Assembly: GCA_910584085.1 (NCBI GenBank)
Contig: CAJTZY010000002.1
Span: 62,001-126,000 of the forward strand
DNA from: an uncultured Bacilli bacterium
GTDB taxonomy: Bacteria > Bacillota_I > Bacilli_A > RF39 > UBA660
DNA length: 64,000 nt
Direction of reading: 5' to 3'
The stretch's first letter is position 1, and each line of letters starts with the position of its first letter. Under the pieces are notes generated by a model. That model saw only the letters and a list, made by a program, of their open reading frames with translations. It made no database searches and was not told the DNA's origin. Position numbers and translations under genes: made by a program. This document shows positions 24,699 to 33,029 of this stretch, in pieces.

Positions 24699-24791
24699 AT
24701 GAAAAAAAGAATTTTCATTATAAAAATTCTAAGATACATCGCTATCATTTTACTACTTCTTATCACAATGATAATAGTAATAAAAAAATGA
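24699..24791 (+). CDS. Small hydrophobic peptide, candidate type I toxin, copy 1
   Basis: The 30-residue peptide starts MKKRIFIIKILRYIAI, continues as one hydrophobic helix (ILLLLITMIIVI) and ends in KK. A perfect Shine-Dalgarno AGGAGGTGAT (24686-24695) precedes the ATG by about 7 bases. Lys/Arg at both ends and a single membrane helix are typical of membrane-acting type I toxins. The C-terminus lacks the acidic tail of Fst. An antisense RNA converges on its 3' end. No similarity to a named toxin is evident to me. Confidence 0.8.
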   Translation: MKKRIFIIKILRYIAIILLLLITMIIVIKK

Positions 24792-24904
24792 CACTTAATC
24801 TTTGCATTAAGATTAAATGTCTGAACAAATTAATTTTTGAGTAGACATTCAACATTGCAAAACTGAATGTTCCACTTTTTTATTTTATGCAGATTTCTCT
24901 TGAC
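24782..24904 (-). ncRNA. Antisense RNA, candidate antitoxin, copy 1
   Basis: A reverse-strand promoter (24911-24939) would start RNA near 24904. It would run through the complement of the toxin terminator and end at a reverse-strand terminator: stem 24790-24802/24809-24821 followed by seven T (A tract 24782-24788). The RNA, about 120 bases, would be complementary to the 3' part of the toxin mRNA, including its stop codon. Ends are predicted only. Confidence 0.7.
24845..24881 (+). terminator. Terminator of peptide mRNA, copy 1
   Basis: ACATTCA (24845-24851) pairs with TGAATGT (24864-24870); outer GT/AC pairs extend it, and a T6 tract follows at 24876-24881. Confidence 0.72.
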
Positions 24905-24910
24905 ATATTC

Positions 24911-24939
24911 ATCTTAACATAATTTGTACTATTTGTCAA
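24911..24939 (-). promoter_or_regulatory. Antisense RNA promoter, copy 1
   Basis: On the reverse strand TTGACA (24939-24934), a 17-base spacer and TAAGAT (24916-24911). The -35 is perfect consensus. Confidence 0.8.
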
Positions 24940-24995
24940 ACATAATATAAACAAAAAAATATTGGATTGAAGTCTAATATTTTTAGTATGTTCGC

Positions 24996-25024
24996 TTGTA
25001 TATCACTTGCACCTATAGTATAAT
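24996..25024 (+). promoter_or_regulatory. Promoter of small hydrophobic peptide gene, copy 2
   Basis: TTGTAT (24996-25001), 17-base spacer, TATAAT (25019-25024), identical to copy 1. Confidence 0.78.
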
Positions 25025-25086
25025 GTATATGGAATATCAGTTGTTGAGTGTCTACCAAATCTCTTATAGGGAGGAGGTTGATAAAA

Positions 25087-25179
25087 ATGAAAGCTAAGAC
25101 TTTTATTGTGAAAGTTTTAAAGCTCATTGCTATCATTTTATTTCTCCTAATCATTATGATAGTAGTAATAAAAAAATGA
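25087..25179 (+). CDS. Small hydrophobic peptide, candidate type I toxin, copy 2
   Basis: The 30-residue peptide begins MKAKTFIVKVLKLIAI, then a hydrophobic helix (ILFLLIIMIVVI) and KK. It is the same length as copy 1 with conservative changes at many positions, which shows selection on charge and hydrophobicity. AGGAGG (25072-25077) lies 9 bases before ATG. It has the same convergent antisense RNA arrangement. Confidence 0.8.
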   Translation: MKAKTFIVKVLKLIAIILFLLIIMIVVIKK

Positions 25180-25287
25180 CACTTAATTCAATATTGAATT
25201 AAATGTCTCTTTGATTAATCATGGTAGACATTCAACATTGCAAAACTGAATGTTCCACTTTTTTATTATATGCAAGTTTTCCTTGAC
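25170..25287 (-). ncRNA. Antisense RNA, candidate antitoxin, copy 2
   Basis: Predicted from a promoter at 25294-25322 and a reverse-strand terminator: GACACTTAATTCA (25178-25190) pairs with TGAATTAAATGTC (25195-25207), then T7 (A tract 25170-25176). The stem bases differ from copy 1, but the pairing is kept. Confidence 0.7.
25228..25264 (+). terminator. Terminator of peptide mRNA, copy 2
   Basis: ACATTCA (25228-25234) pairs with TGAATGT (25247-25253), followed by T6 at 25259-25264. Confidence 0.72.
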
Positions 25288-25293
25288 ATATTC

Positions 25294-25322
25294 ATCTTAA
25301 CATAATTTGTACTATTTGTCAA
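25294..25322 (-). promoter_or_regulatory. Antisense RNA promoter, copy 2
   Basis: Reverse-strand TTGACA (25322-25317), 17-base spacer and TAAGAT (25299-25294), as in copy 1. Confidence 0.8.
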
Positions 25323-25408
25323 ACATAATATGCAAACAAAAAAATAAGATTTTGCCATAAATTTTTCATATATTTGATAATTATGATATAATAATCCTGG
25401 TGATGTTT

Positions 25409-27550
25409 ATGCCAGAGTTACTTGCTCCAGTTGGAAATATGGAATGTTTAAGAGCAGCAATAAATGCAGGTTGTGATGCAGTTTATATGGCTGGTAGGAA
25501 TTTTGGTGCTAGAAGTTTTGCTGGTAATTTTTCACATGATGAGTTAATAACTGCTGTAAATACTTGTCATTTATACGGTGTAAAAGTGTATATAACTGTA
25601 AATACACTAATACTTGACACAGAAGTTGATAGATTTATGGATTATATCGATTTTATACATAAGATAGGTGTAGATGCCGTTATAATGCAGGACATTGGAA
25701 TGATAGATTTAGTTAGAAAAACTTATCCTAATTTAGAAATACATGCCTCAACACAGATGCACATTCATAATTTAGAAGGTGTTAAATTATGTGAGAAGCT
25801 TGGAATAAAGAGAGTAGTTCTTGCACGTGAAACTCCTATAGAGCTAGTTAATGAAATAAAAAAGAATACTAATCTAGAAATTGAAATATTTATTCATGGT
25901 GCCCTTTGTATGAGTTATTCTGGTGAGTGTTTGATGAGCGCACTTATAGGAAATAGAAGTGGAAATCGTGGAACATGTGCCCAAAGTTGTAGACAATCTT
26001 ATAGTTTAGAAATAGATGGAAAACTTGTAGAAAAGGATAAATATTTACTTAGTACTAAGGATTTAAATACACTAGAAAATATCCATGAATTAATAGATAT
26101 GGGTATTCATAGTTTAAAAATTGAGGGTAGAATGAAAAGGTCAGAATATGTGTATTTAGTTACAAGTATATATAGAAGAGCAATTGATAATTATAAAAAT
26201 TATGGCGAAACTAAAATAACTGATACAGATATTAAAAATATAAAGAAAATATTTAATAGGCAATTTACTAAAGGGTTTCTATTTAATGAAGAAAATGATT
26301 TATATGTAAATACTTATAGACCAAATCATATGGGAATTAATATAGGAGAGGTAATAGATTATAAAAATGGAAAAGTTACTATTAAACTTAGTGATGATTT
26401 AAATATAAATGATGGAATTAGAATAATAGGGTGTAAGGATTTTGGTTTTAATGTAACAGTAATGTATAAAAATGGTAACATGATTGAGTTTGCTAGAAAG
26501 AGTGATATAGTAACTATACCTATAAAAGAAAAAGTAGATTGTAAAAGTGAGGTAGTAAAAACTACTGATTTTAGAGAGTTAAAAGATATAGCAGAAAAAA
26601 TTAGGATTAATAAAAGAATTAATATAAATATTAAATGCGTACTTAAAATAGGTGAACCTATAAAATTAATATTAGATGATGGCGTAAATGTTATAGAAGA
26701 TATTAGTGACTATATTGTAGAGGGCGCTATTAAAAATGAAACAACAGCTGATATGGTTTATGAGCAAATCAATAGATTAGGAGATACAATTTATAAACTT
26801 GATAATTTTGAGATAATAAAAGATGAGTGCATATTTATTCCAATATCTAAGTTAAATGAGTTAAGAAGAAAAGTTATACACACTTTAAATGAAAAAAGAA
26901 TGTACAAAACAAATTATAAAAAGTCTAATTATGAGATATGTGTGGATAACTTTAAAAGGGAATGCAAAAAGACTGTACAAATAAGTACTTATGAACAATA
27001 TTTAAATATTTTAGATAAGTTTGACACAATATATGTGGATAACTACTCTTTATTTAATAAATTAGATGACAAAAGGTGTGTATTAAAACTAAATAGAGTA
27101 ATCGAACATTTAAAAGATTATGATATGAGGCTATTAGTTAGTGAGCTTGGTAGTGTTTATAAATATAAAGATATAGATACTGATTTCTCACTTAACGTTA
27201 CTAATTCATATAGTGTTGCTTTTTTGCACAGTATTGGTGTAAATAAGGTTACATTATCTTGTGAATTAAATTACAAACAAATAAAAAAATTAGTAAGTGC
27301 TTATGAAAATAGATATAATAAGCATCCAAATCTGGAAGTTATAGTAGAAGCTAATGTAGAAGCTATGATTTCTAAATATAATATGTTAAAAAAATATAAT
27401 AAAAAAAGTGGATATTTAATTGATAGATTTGGTAATAAGTATAAAATTGTAGTTTGCGATGGACTTATGCACATATATGACTATAAAAGAAGAAAATTAG
27501 AAGAAAACTACTTTGAAATAGGCATTAATAATACTCGTATAAATTTATAA
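25409..27550 (+). CDS. Peptidase U32 family protein, RlhA/TrhP-like
   Basis: The 713-residue protein has the U32 signature EIFIHGALCMSYSGECLMSA and the cysteine set NRGTCAQSCRQSY. U32 proteins such as TrhP and RlhA hydroxylate tRNA or 23S rRNA rather than acting as proteases. The N-terminus PELLAPVGNMECLRAAINAG is typical. The long C-terminal part (from about residue 330) carries a beta domain and a DUF3656-like region. ATG 25409 is chosen because GGTGA precedes it; GTG 25400 and ATG 25403 overlap that site. TATAAT at 25387-25392 implies a very short leader. Confidence 0.85.
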   Translation: MPELLAPVGNMECLRAAINAGCDAVYMAGRNFGARSFAGNFSHDELITAVNTCHLYGVKVYITVNTLILDTEVDRFMDYIDFIHKIGVDAVIMQDIGMIDLVRKTYPNLEIHASTQMHIHNLEGVKLCEKLGIKRVVLARETPIELVNEIKKNTNLEIEIFIHGALCMSYSGECLMSALIGNRSGNRGTCAQSCRQSYSLEIDGKLVEKDKYLLSTKDLNTLENIHELIDMGIHSLKIEGRMKRSEYVYLVTSIYRRAIDNYKNYGETKITDTDIKNIKKIFNRQFTKGFLFNEENDLYVNTYRPNHMGINIGEVIDYKNGKVTIKLSDDLNINDGIRIIGCKDFGFNVTVMYKNGNMIEFARKSDIVTIPIKEKVDCKSEVVKTTDFRELKDIAEKIRINKRININIKCVLKIGEPIKLILDDGVNVIEDISDYIVEGAIKNETTADMVYEQINRLGDTIYKLDNFEIIKDECIFIPISKLNELRRKVIHTLNEKRMYKTNYKKSNYEICVDNFKRECKKTVQISTYEQYLNILDKFDTIYVDNYSLFNKLDDKRCVLKLNRVIEHLKDYDMRLLVSELGSVYKYKDIDTDFSLNVTNSYSVAFLHSIGVNKVTLSCELNYKQIKKLVSAYENRYNKHPNLEVIVEANVEAMISKYNMLKKYNKKSGYLIDRFGNKYKIVVCDGLMHIYDYKRRKLEENYFEIGINNTRINL

Positions 27551-27553
27551 GGA

Positions 27554-27574
27554 TAGAGTTAAATCTCTATTTTT
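27554..27574 (+). terminator. Intrinsic terminator
   Basis: ATAGAG (27553-27558) and CTCTAT (27565-27570) pair and are followed by T5. It ends the U32 gene transcript. Confidence 0.65.
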
Positions 27575-27643
27575 CTTAATATGTATTGAATTATAAAAGA
27601 ATCTAGTGTATTCTTATATCAGTGGATGAAACGTAGGTGAATT

Positions 27644-29503
27644 ATGTATTATAAAATAAGTAATGGTAGTGTTACCCTAAATGGAAACACTATATTAGAA
27701 GACATTAATTTTTACATAAAGGATAATGATAAAATAGGTATAGTGGGTAGAAATGGTAGTGGTAAAACTACACTTCTTAAAGCAATAACTGGTGAAATAG
27801 AGTTAGAAGATGGGTATTCTGATTTAAAAATAGAAAGTGTTGGAAGCTATAAATTAGGCTATGTTAAACAACAAATAGAGGATAATCTAAATGTAACAAT
27901 GCTTGATTTCATAAAAGATGCTTATACTGAGATATTAAATACAGAGGAAAAATTAAAAAGAATAGAAGATTTAATGTCTAAAGAATATGCTGAAAAAGAA
28001 ATAAATAAATATAATTCTTTACTTAGTTATTATGAATTTATTGGTGGATATACATATAAAAAAGAATATGAAACTGCTATAAAAAAATTTGGGTTTAGTG
28101 AGGAAGATAAAAATAAATCTTTAAGTGAATTTTCAGGTGGTGAGTTAACCAAAATATCACTAATTAAATTACTTTTAAGTAAACCTGATTTACTTATTCT
28201 TGATGAGCCTACTAATCATCTTGATATAACGACTATTGAATGGCTAGAAGAATATTTGAAAAATTATAGTAAAAATATAATTATAGTCAGTCACGATAGG
28301 ATGTTTTTAGATAATATTTGTAATGTTATATATGATATAGAATATGGAACATTAAAAAGATATAGTGGTAATTATACCTATTTTGTTAAGAAAAAAGAGG
28401 AAGACTATTTAAAACAAGTAAAAGATTATGAGATGCAACAAAGTGAAATAAAGAGGTTGCAGATGATTGCAGATAGATTTAGATACAAACCTAGTAAAGC
28501 AAAATCCGCAATGTCAAAATTAAAACAAATAGAGAGAATGGTCAAAATTGATAAACCAGTTAAATCTAATACAAAAACATTTAAAGTTAATTTTAATCCT
28601 AAAGTAGATAGTTATAAAGAGGTTTTAAAAGTTAAAAATTTATCTATTGGTTATGATAAAGTATTAAGTCAAATGTCCTTTAATGTAGAACGCGGCGATA
28701 AATTAGGCATTATTGGTATGAATGGAATAGGTAAAAGTACATTACTTAAAACTATTGTTGGAATTAATAAGCCATTAGGTGGTAAATATGTATATGGAGA
28801 TAGGGTAAATATAGGATATTTTTCTCAAAATTTAGATAATTTAAATTCTGATAATACGATATATGAAGAAATAGATAAAGAGTTTCCTAGTATGACACCA
28901 AACGAAATTAGAAATCTTCTTGGATCATTTGAATTTGGTGGGGATGATGTATTTAAGAAAATTAGTGACTTATCTGGTGGAGAGAAAGTTAGGGTAAGTT
29001 TAGCTAAAATACTAAATAATAAACCTAATGTTTTAATACTAGATGAACCTACCAATCATTTAGATATAATAAGTAAAGATACTATAGAAAAACTTTTAAT
29101 TGATTTTAAGGGAACAGTAATCATGGTAAGCCACGATAGATATTTGATAAAAAATGTATGTGATAAATTATTAGTATTTAATGAATCTTCAGTTGATTAT
29201 TATAATTATGGTTATGAGGAATACTTAAGAGGAAATAATCAAAATAAAGTAAAAGATAATAATATAGTTAACATAAAAAGTGAAGGAAATATTTCTTATA
29301 GAGGAAAAAGTGACACTAAAAAAAATAGAAAAAAAATAGAAAATGAAATAGAAAAACTTGAAAATAGAGTACGTCTTTTAAATGATGAATTATTAAAAGA
29401 AGAAATATATATGGATATAAATAAATATGCACAAATACAAAAAGAAATAGAAAAATTAAATGAAGAAATAGAAACAAAAATGGAAGAGTGGTTAGGATAC
29501 TGA
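27644..29503 (+). CDS. ABC-F family ATPase
   Basis: The 619-residue protein has two ABC domains and no membrane segment. Domain 1 has Walker A GRNGSGKTTLL, signature FSGGELTKISL and Walker B LLILDEPTNHLD. Domain 2 has GMNGIGKSTLL, LSGGEKVRVSL and VLILDEPTNHLD. A linker helix lies between them, and a coiled coil rich in Lys/Glu forms the C-terminus. ABC-F proteins act on the ribosome, as translation factors or antibiotic-resistance proteins; this one resembles the Uup/YheS type. AGGTGA precedes the start. Confidence 0.9.
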   Translation: MYYKISNGSVTLNGNTILEDINFYIKDNDKIGIVGRNGSGKTTLLKAITGEIELEDGYSDLKIESVGSYKLGYVKQQIEDNLNVTMLDFIKDAYTEILNTEEKLKRIEDLMSKEYAEKEINKYNSLLSYYEFIGGYTYKKEYETAIKKFGFSEEDKNKSLSEFSGGELTKISLIKLLLSKPDLLILDEPTNHLDITTIEWLEEYLKNYSKNIIIVSHDRMFLDNICNVIYDIEYGTLKRYSGNYTYFVKKKEEDYLKQVKDYEMQQSEIKRLQMIADRFRYKPSKAKSAMSKLKQIERMVKIDKPVKSNTKTFKVNFNPKVDSYKEVLKVKNLSIGYDKVLSQMSFNVERGDKLGIIGMNGIGKSTLLKTIVGINKPLGGKYVYGDRVNIGYFSQNLDNLNSDNTIYEEIDKEFPSMTPNEIRNLLGSFEFGGDDVFKKISDLSGGEKVRVSLAKILNNKPNVLILDEPTNHLDIISKDTIEKLLIDFKGTVIMVSHDRYLIKNVCDKLLVFNESSVDYYNYGYEEYLRGNNQNKVKDNNIVNIKSEGNISYRGKSDTKKNRKKIENEIEKLENRVRLLNDELLKEEIYMDINKYAQIQKEIEKLNEEIETKMEEWLGY

Positions 29504-29593
29504 TAGTTATTGTTAATTAAATTAAGATGTTTTTTGTTATATGTGATATAATAAGTTTATAAATATAATATTATTTGGAGTGTGATTATTTTT

Positions 29594-30025
29594 ATGAAAG
29601 AATTATTAATTAAATACAAAGAAATAATTAATTATTTAATATTTGGCGTTTTAACTACATTAATTAGTTTAATTACTTATTATGCTTTAACTTTTACAAT
29701 GTTAAATCCAAATTCAAGTATTGAACTACAAATAGCCAATATTATTTCATGGTGTGTGGGAGTATTATTTGCATATTTTACAAATAGAAAATTTGTATTT
29801 AATAGTAAAAATAATGATAGATTAAAAGAATTTATTACCTTTACTGGTGCTAGAGTAACAACATTAATTTTAGATATGTTAATTATGTTTATATTTGTAA
29901 CTACTCTTAAATTTAACGATAAAATATTTAAGTTAATAAGTCAAGTACTTGTAGTTATTGGAAATTATATACTAAGTAAGTTAATTGTATTTAAAAGGAG
30001 TAATCATGAAAAAAATAATAGATAA
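29594..30025 (+). CDS. GtrA-like membrane protein
   Basis: The 143-residue protein has four membrane helices and the GtrA features NYLIFGVLTTLISLITYYAL and AYFTNRKFVF. GtrA-type proteins are thought to flip undecaprenyl-phosphate-linked sugars. The ATG at 29594 is preferred to GTG 29582, which lies inside the GGAG site. It overlaps the next gene by 20 bases. Together with the next two genes it forms the three-part glycosylation set. Confidence 0.82.
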   Translation: MKELLIKYKEIINYLIFGVLTTLISLITYYALTFTMLNPNSSIELQIANIISWCVGVLFAYFTNRKFVFNSKNNDRLKEFITFTGARVTTLILDMLIMFIFVTTLKFNDKIFKLISQVLVVIGNYILSKLIVFKRSNHEKNNR

Positions 30026-32078
30026 AATAGTAAGTATTGGATATAAAATAATGTTAGTATTTATGATTGTTTGTTTTTCTATATCACTCATAGGTGCGGT
30101 ATTTTTTTATGTAAATAGAAGCCATAATTATTTGAATCCAGTGGCACTTATAATTGGCTCTATAATTTATTTACTTTTAATAATTAAACTATATAGATTT
30201 ATTATAAAACTTAACAGCAGAACAAAAAGAATAGTATTTATAGTTTTATTAATACTACAGTTTATACTTTTGTTTTTAAGTTCACAGATAATAAGCAGTG
30301 TGCCTAAAGTAGACTTAATACATGTTTTAACTGAGATTAATAATTTAAATGATAATGGTAAAATATTAAATAATAATTACTTTTCAGTATACCCAAATAA
30401 TAGATTTTTAGTAATAATTTTATATATAATTCAAAAAATACCTATAGATAATCATATATTATTTGGAATATTTAGTAGTTTATGTATTACAGTTATGTCA
30501 CTTTTTACATATAAGACTGTCCTTAGAATATCTGATGATTCAAAAGCATTATTAAGCTTATTTATATGTGTATTTTCCCCAATATTTTATCTTTATGTAT
30601 CCTATTATTATACAGATATTTTGATGCTTCCACTAGCTAGTATTTTAATTTATTTAATGATTAAAGTTAAAGATAGTGATAATACAAAGACTAATATTAT
30701 ATATGGAATTTTAATTGGTATAATTGCTGTTTTAGGCTATAAAATAAGAGCCGTATGTATATTTATTTTATTTGCTTATATAATTTATATTTTTATTCAA
30801 AAAAGAGGTAGTATTTTTAAAAAACTTACTCCAATATTAATGGGTTTGATAATATCCCTTGTATGTATTAAATTTATAGATAGTAGTTTTTTTCCACATA
30901 TAAACAAAAATAAAGAATTTCCTATGACACACTGGATTATGATGGGAGTAAATGAAAAGACTAATGGCTATTATAATCACTCTGATTATAAACTAAGTGC
31001 AGCAGAAAAAACAGTTGGTGATAGAACTAAACTAAATATAGAAATTATAAAAGATAGGTTAAGTGATCAAGGTGTACTTAAAACAGGAAAATTATTAATT
31101 TCTAAACTTGTAACAGTTTGGGGAAAAGGAGATTATAGTTATCAAAAGTATTTAGATTTAGTTAAAGATTATAATATATCCTATAGGTATTTGGTTGAAG
31201 ATAAAAATATAGTTATTAATTATGTATTACAGTTTTCTAAAATTACAATTTTAGTATTATGTATTATTTCTTTTGTTAAATTATATAAAACAAAAAAAAT
31301 ATCATTTATGGCTATTTCAATATTTGGAGCAATTATTTTTTATCTAATTTGGGAAGTATGTCCAAGATATGGATTATCATTTCTTCCATGGCTTATACTT
31401 TTGTCTTCATATTCATATGACTCCATAAATATAAACTTTAGTAAATTTAAAATTTATAAGTATATTAAATATTTACTTGTAATACTTACTATTATTTTAT
31501 TTGGAGTGGGATTTAATAAATATACAAGTGTTGATTTAAAAAATAGTATAGTATCAAAATCTACTGCTAATAAGGTTAGATATATTAATTTAAATGAAAA
31601 TATTATTATTAATCAAGGTTTAAAATTAAATAGCAAATTTAATGAGATAAAATTAAAATTTAAAATAAATGAAAGTGATACTAGTGAAGATAGAATATTT
31701 AAATTAGAACTAAGGGATGAAAAAAATAATGTAGTATATGAAAGAGATTTTGCTGTAAATGATATAAAAAATGATAAATATACAACATTTAAGTTAGATA
31801 AGTATTATAATAAAGGTAATTACAGTATTAGGCTTAGTTCAAATATAAATAGTAAAGTAGATGCATATGTATCATATAAAAAAGAATATGATTACTACCC
31901 AAGCGGGGTATTAAAAGTAAATGGAAATATTGAAACTGGGGACTTAATGTTTGAAGTAAGTAACCATGAACTTCGTTCAATTTATAGTTATTTTGAATAT
32001 ATAATTATATTTATTTTAACAATAGGAATAGAGTATGTAGTGTTATTTAGGGGAAAGGAAGAAGTATATGAAAAATAA
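30006..32078 (+). CDS. Multi-pass membrane glycosyltransferase (GT-C-like)
   Basis: The 690-residue protein has about ten membrane helices and a C-terminal beta-rich extracytoplasmic region after residue 490. An acidic pair follows the first helices (KVDLIHVLTEINNL) and YYYTDILMLP resembles the GT-C loop of ArnT/PMT-type enzymes. In Gtr systems this third component transfers the sugar from the lipid carrier to a surface polymer. ATG 30006 follows AAAGGAG. The gene lies between gtrA and gtrB homologs. Confidence 0.78.
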   Translation: MKKIIDKIVSIGYKIMLVFMIVCFSISLIGAVFFYVNRSHNYLNPVALIIGSIIYLLLIIKLYRFIIKLNSRTKRIVFIVLLILQFILLFLSSQIISSVPKVDLIHVLTEINNLNDNGKILNNNYFSVYPNNRFLVIILYIIQKIPIDNHILFGIFSSLCITVMSLFTYKTVLRISDDSKALLSLFICVFSPIFYLYVSYYYTDILMLPLASILIYLMIKVKDSDNTKTNIIYGILIGIIAVLGYKIRAVCIFILFAYIIYIFIQKRGSIFKKLTPILMGLIISLVCIKFIDSSFFPHINKNKEFPMTHWIMMGVNEKTNGYYNHSDYKLSAAEKTVGDRTKLNIEIIKDRLSDQGVLKTGKLLISKLVTVWGKGDYSYQKYLDLVKDYNISYRYLVEDKNIVINYVLQFSKITILVLCIISFVKLYKTKKISFMAISIFGAIIFYLIWEVCPRYGLSFLPWLILLSSYSYDSININFSKFKIYKYIKYLLVILTIILFGVGFNKYTSVDLKNSIVSKSTANKVRYINLNENIIINQGLKLNSKFNEIKLKFKINESDTSEDRIFKLELRDEKNNVVYERDFAVNDIKNDKYTTFKLDKYYNKGNYSIRLSSNINSKVDAYVSYKKEYDYYPSGVLKVNGNIETGDLMFEVSNHELRSIYSYFEYIIIFILTIGIEYVVLFRGKEEVYEK

Positions 32079-33018
32079 ACCAATATTAAATTTAGTTATA
32101 CCATGTTATAACGAAGAAGAGGCCTTACCAATAACTCGTAGTGAGTTAGATAGAAAGATGAATGAATTAATTGATAATGGACTTATTAGTAAACATAGTA
32201 AAGTTGTTTTAGTAAATGATGGTTCTCGTGATAAGACATGGGAAATTATAGAAAAACTACACAAAGAAAATGATATGTATGTTGGAATCAATTTGTCTAG
32301 AAATAGGGGCCATCAAAATGCGCTACTTGCGGGACTTATGTATGCTAAGGAGCACTCTCATATAAGTATTAGTATGGATGCAGATCTTCAAGATGATATT
32401 AATGTAATGGATGATATGATTAAAAAATATAATGAAGGTGCAGATATAGTTTACGGTGTACGCAACTCAAGAAAGAAAGATACCTTTTTTAAAAAATTTA
32501 CTGCCGAGGGATTTTATAAGTTCATGGGTGTTATGGGTGTTGAAATAGTATTTAACCATGCTGATTGTAGACTTATGAGTAAACGTGCACTTGAGGGACT
32601 TAGCGAGTATAATGAAGTAAATTTATTTTTAAGGGGTATAGTGCCTCAAGTTGGGTATAAAACAGATATTGCTTACTATGAGAGGAATGAGAGAGTTGCA
32701 GGTACTTCAAAATATCCATTAAAAAAAATGTTATCATTTGCAATAGATGGAATAACATCTTGCAGTATTAAACCACTTAGAATGATTACATCTATAGGCT
32801 TTATAATCTTATTATTAAGCTTTATTGTTCTAATTTATTCATGTATTATGAAAATAATAGGCAATACAGTATCTGGTTGGACTTTTATAGTTTGTTCAAT
32901 TTGGCTAATCGGTGCTATTCAAACTTTATGTTTAGGAGTAATTGGCGAATATATTGGGAAAATATATAATGAAACAAAGAAGAGACCTAGATACATTATT
33001 GAAAGTATATTGGATTAA
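32068..33018 (+). CDS. GtrB-like polyprenyl-phosphate glycosyltransferase
   Basis: The 316-residue GT2 enzyme has PCYNEEEALP, LVNDGSRDKTW and DADLQDD, the nucleotide-sugar and metal sites of dolichol-phosphate-mannose-synthase-like enzymes. Two C-terminal membrane helices anchor it. It transfers a sugar from UDP-sugar to undecaprenyl phosphate, supplying the neighbouring flippase and GT-C enzyme. The start overlaps the preceding stop by 11 bases. Confidence 0.9.
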   Translation: MKNKPILNLVIPCYNEEEALPITRSELDRKMNELIDNGLISKHSKVVLVNDGSRDKTWEIIEKLHKENDMYVGINLSRNRGHQNALLAGLMYAKEHSHISISMDADLQDDINVMDDMIKKYNEGADIVYGVRNSRKKDTFFKKFTAEGFYKFMGVMGVEIVFNHADCRLMSKRALEGLSEYNEVNLFLRGIVPQVGYKTDIAYYERNERVAGTSKYPLKKMLSFAIDGITSCSIKPLRMITSIGFIILLLSFIVLIYSCIMKIIGNTVSGWTFIVCSIWLIGAIQTLCLGVIGEYIGKIYNETKKRPRYIIESILD

Positions 33019-33029
33019 GTAGAGATTAT

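Larger units (their letters stand above)
24571..25344 (+). repeat. 387-bp tandem duplication carrying two toxin-antitoxin-like units
   Basis: Landmarks recur 387 bp apart: the terminator (24571 and 24958), the -10 (24632 and 25019). The antisense promoter recurs 383 bp apart (24911 and 25294). Promoters, 5' leader and 3' terminator are nearly identical, whereas the peptide genes and the post-stop hairpin have diverged while keeping their character. The duplicated unit begins within the last codons of the glycosylase gene. Confidence 0.9.

Noticed and set aside
24936..25154. Reverse-strand frame of 72 codons across the second toxin-like copy
   Set aside because: It is the complement of the peptide gene and promoters, with no ribosome site; the reverse-strand transcript looks non-coding.
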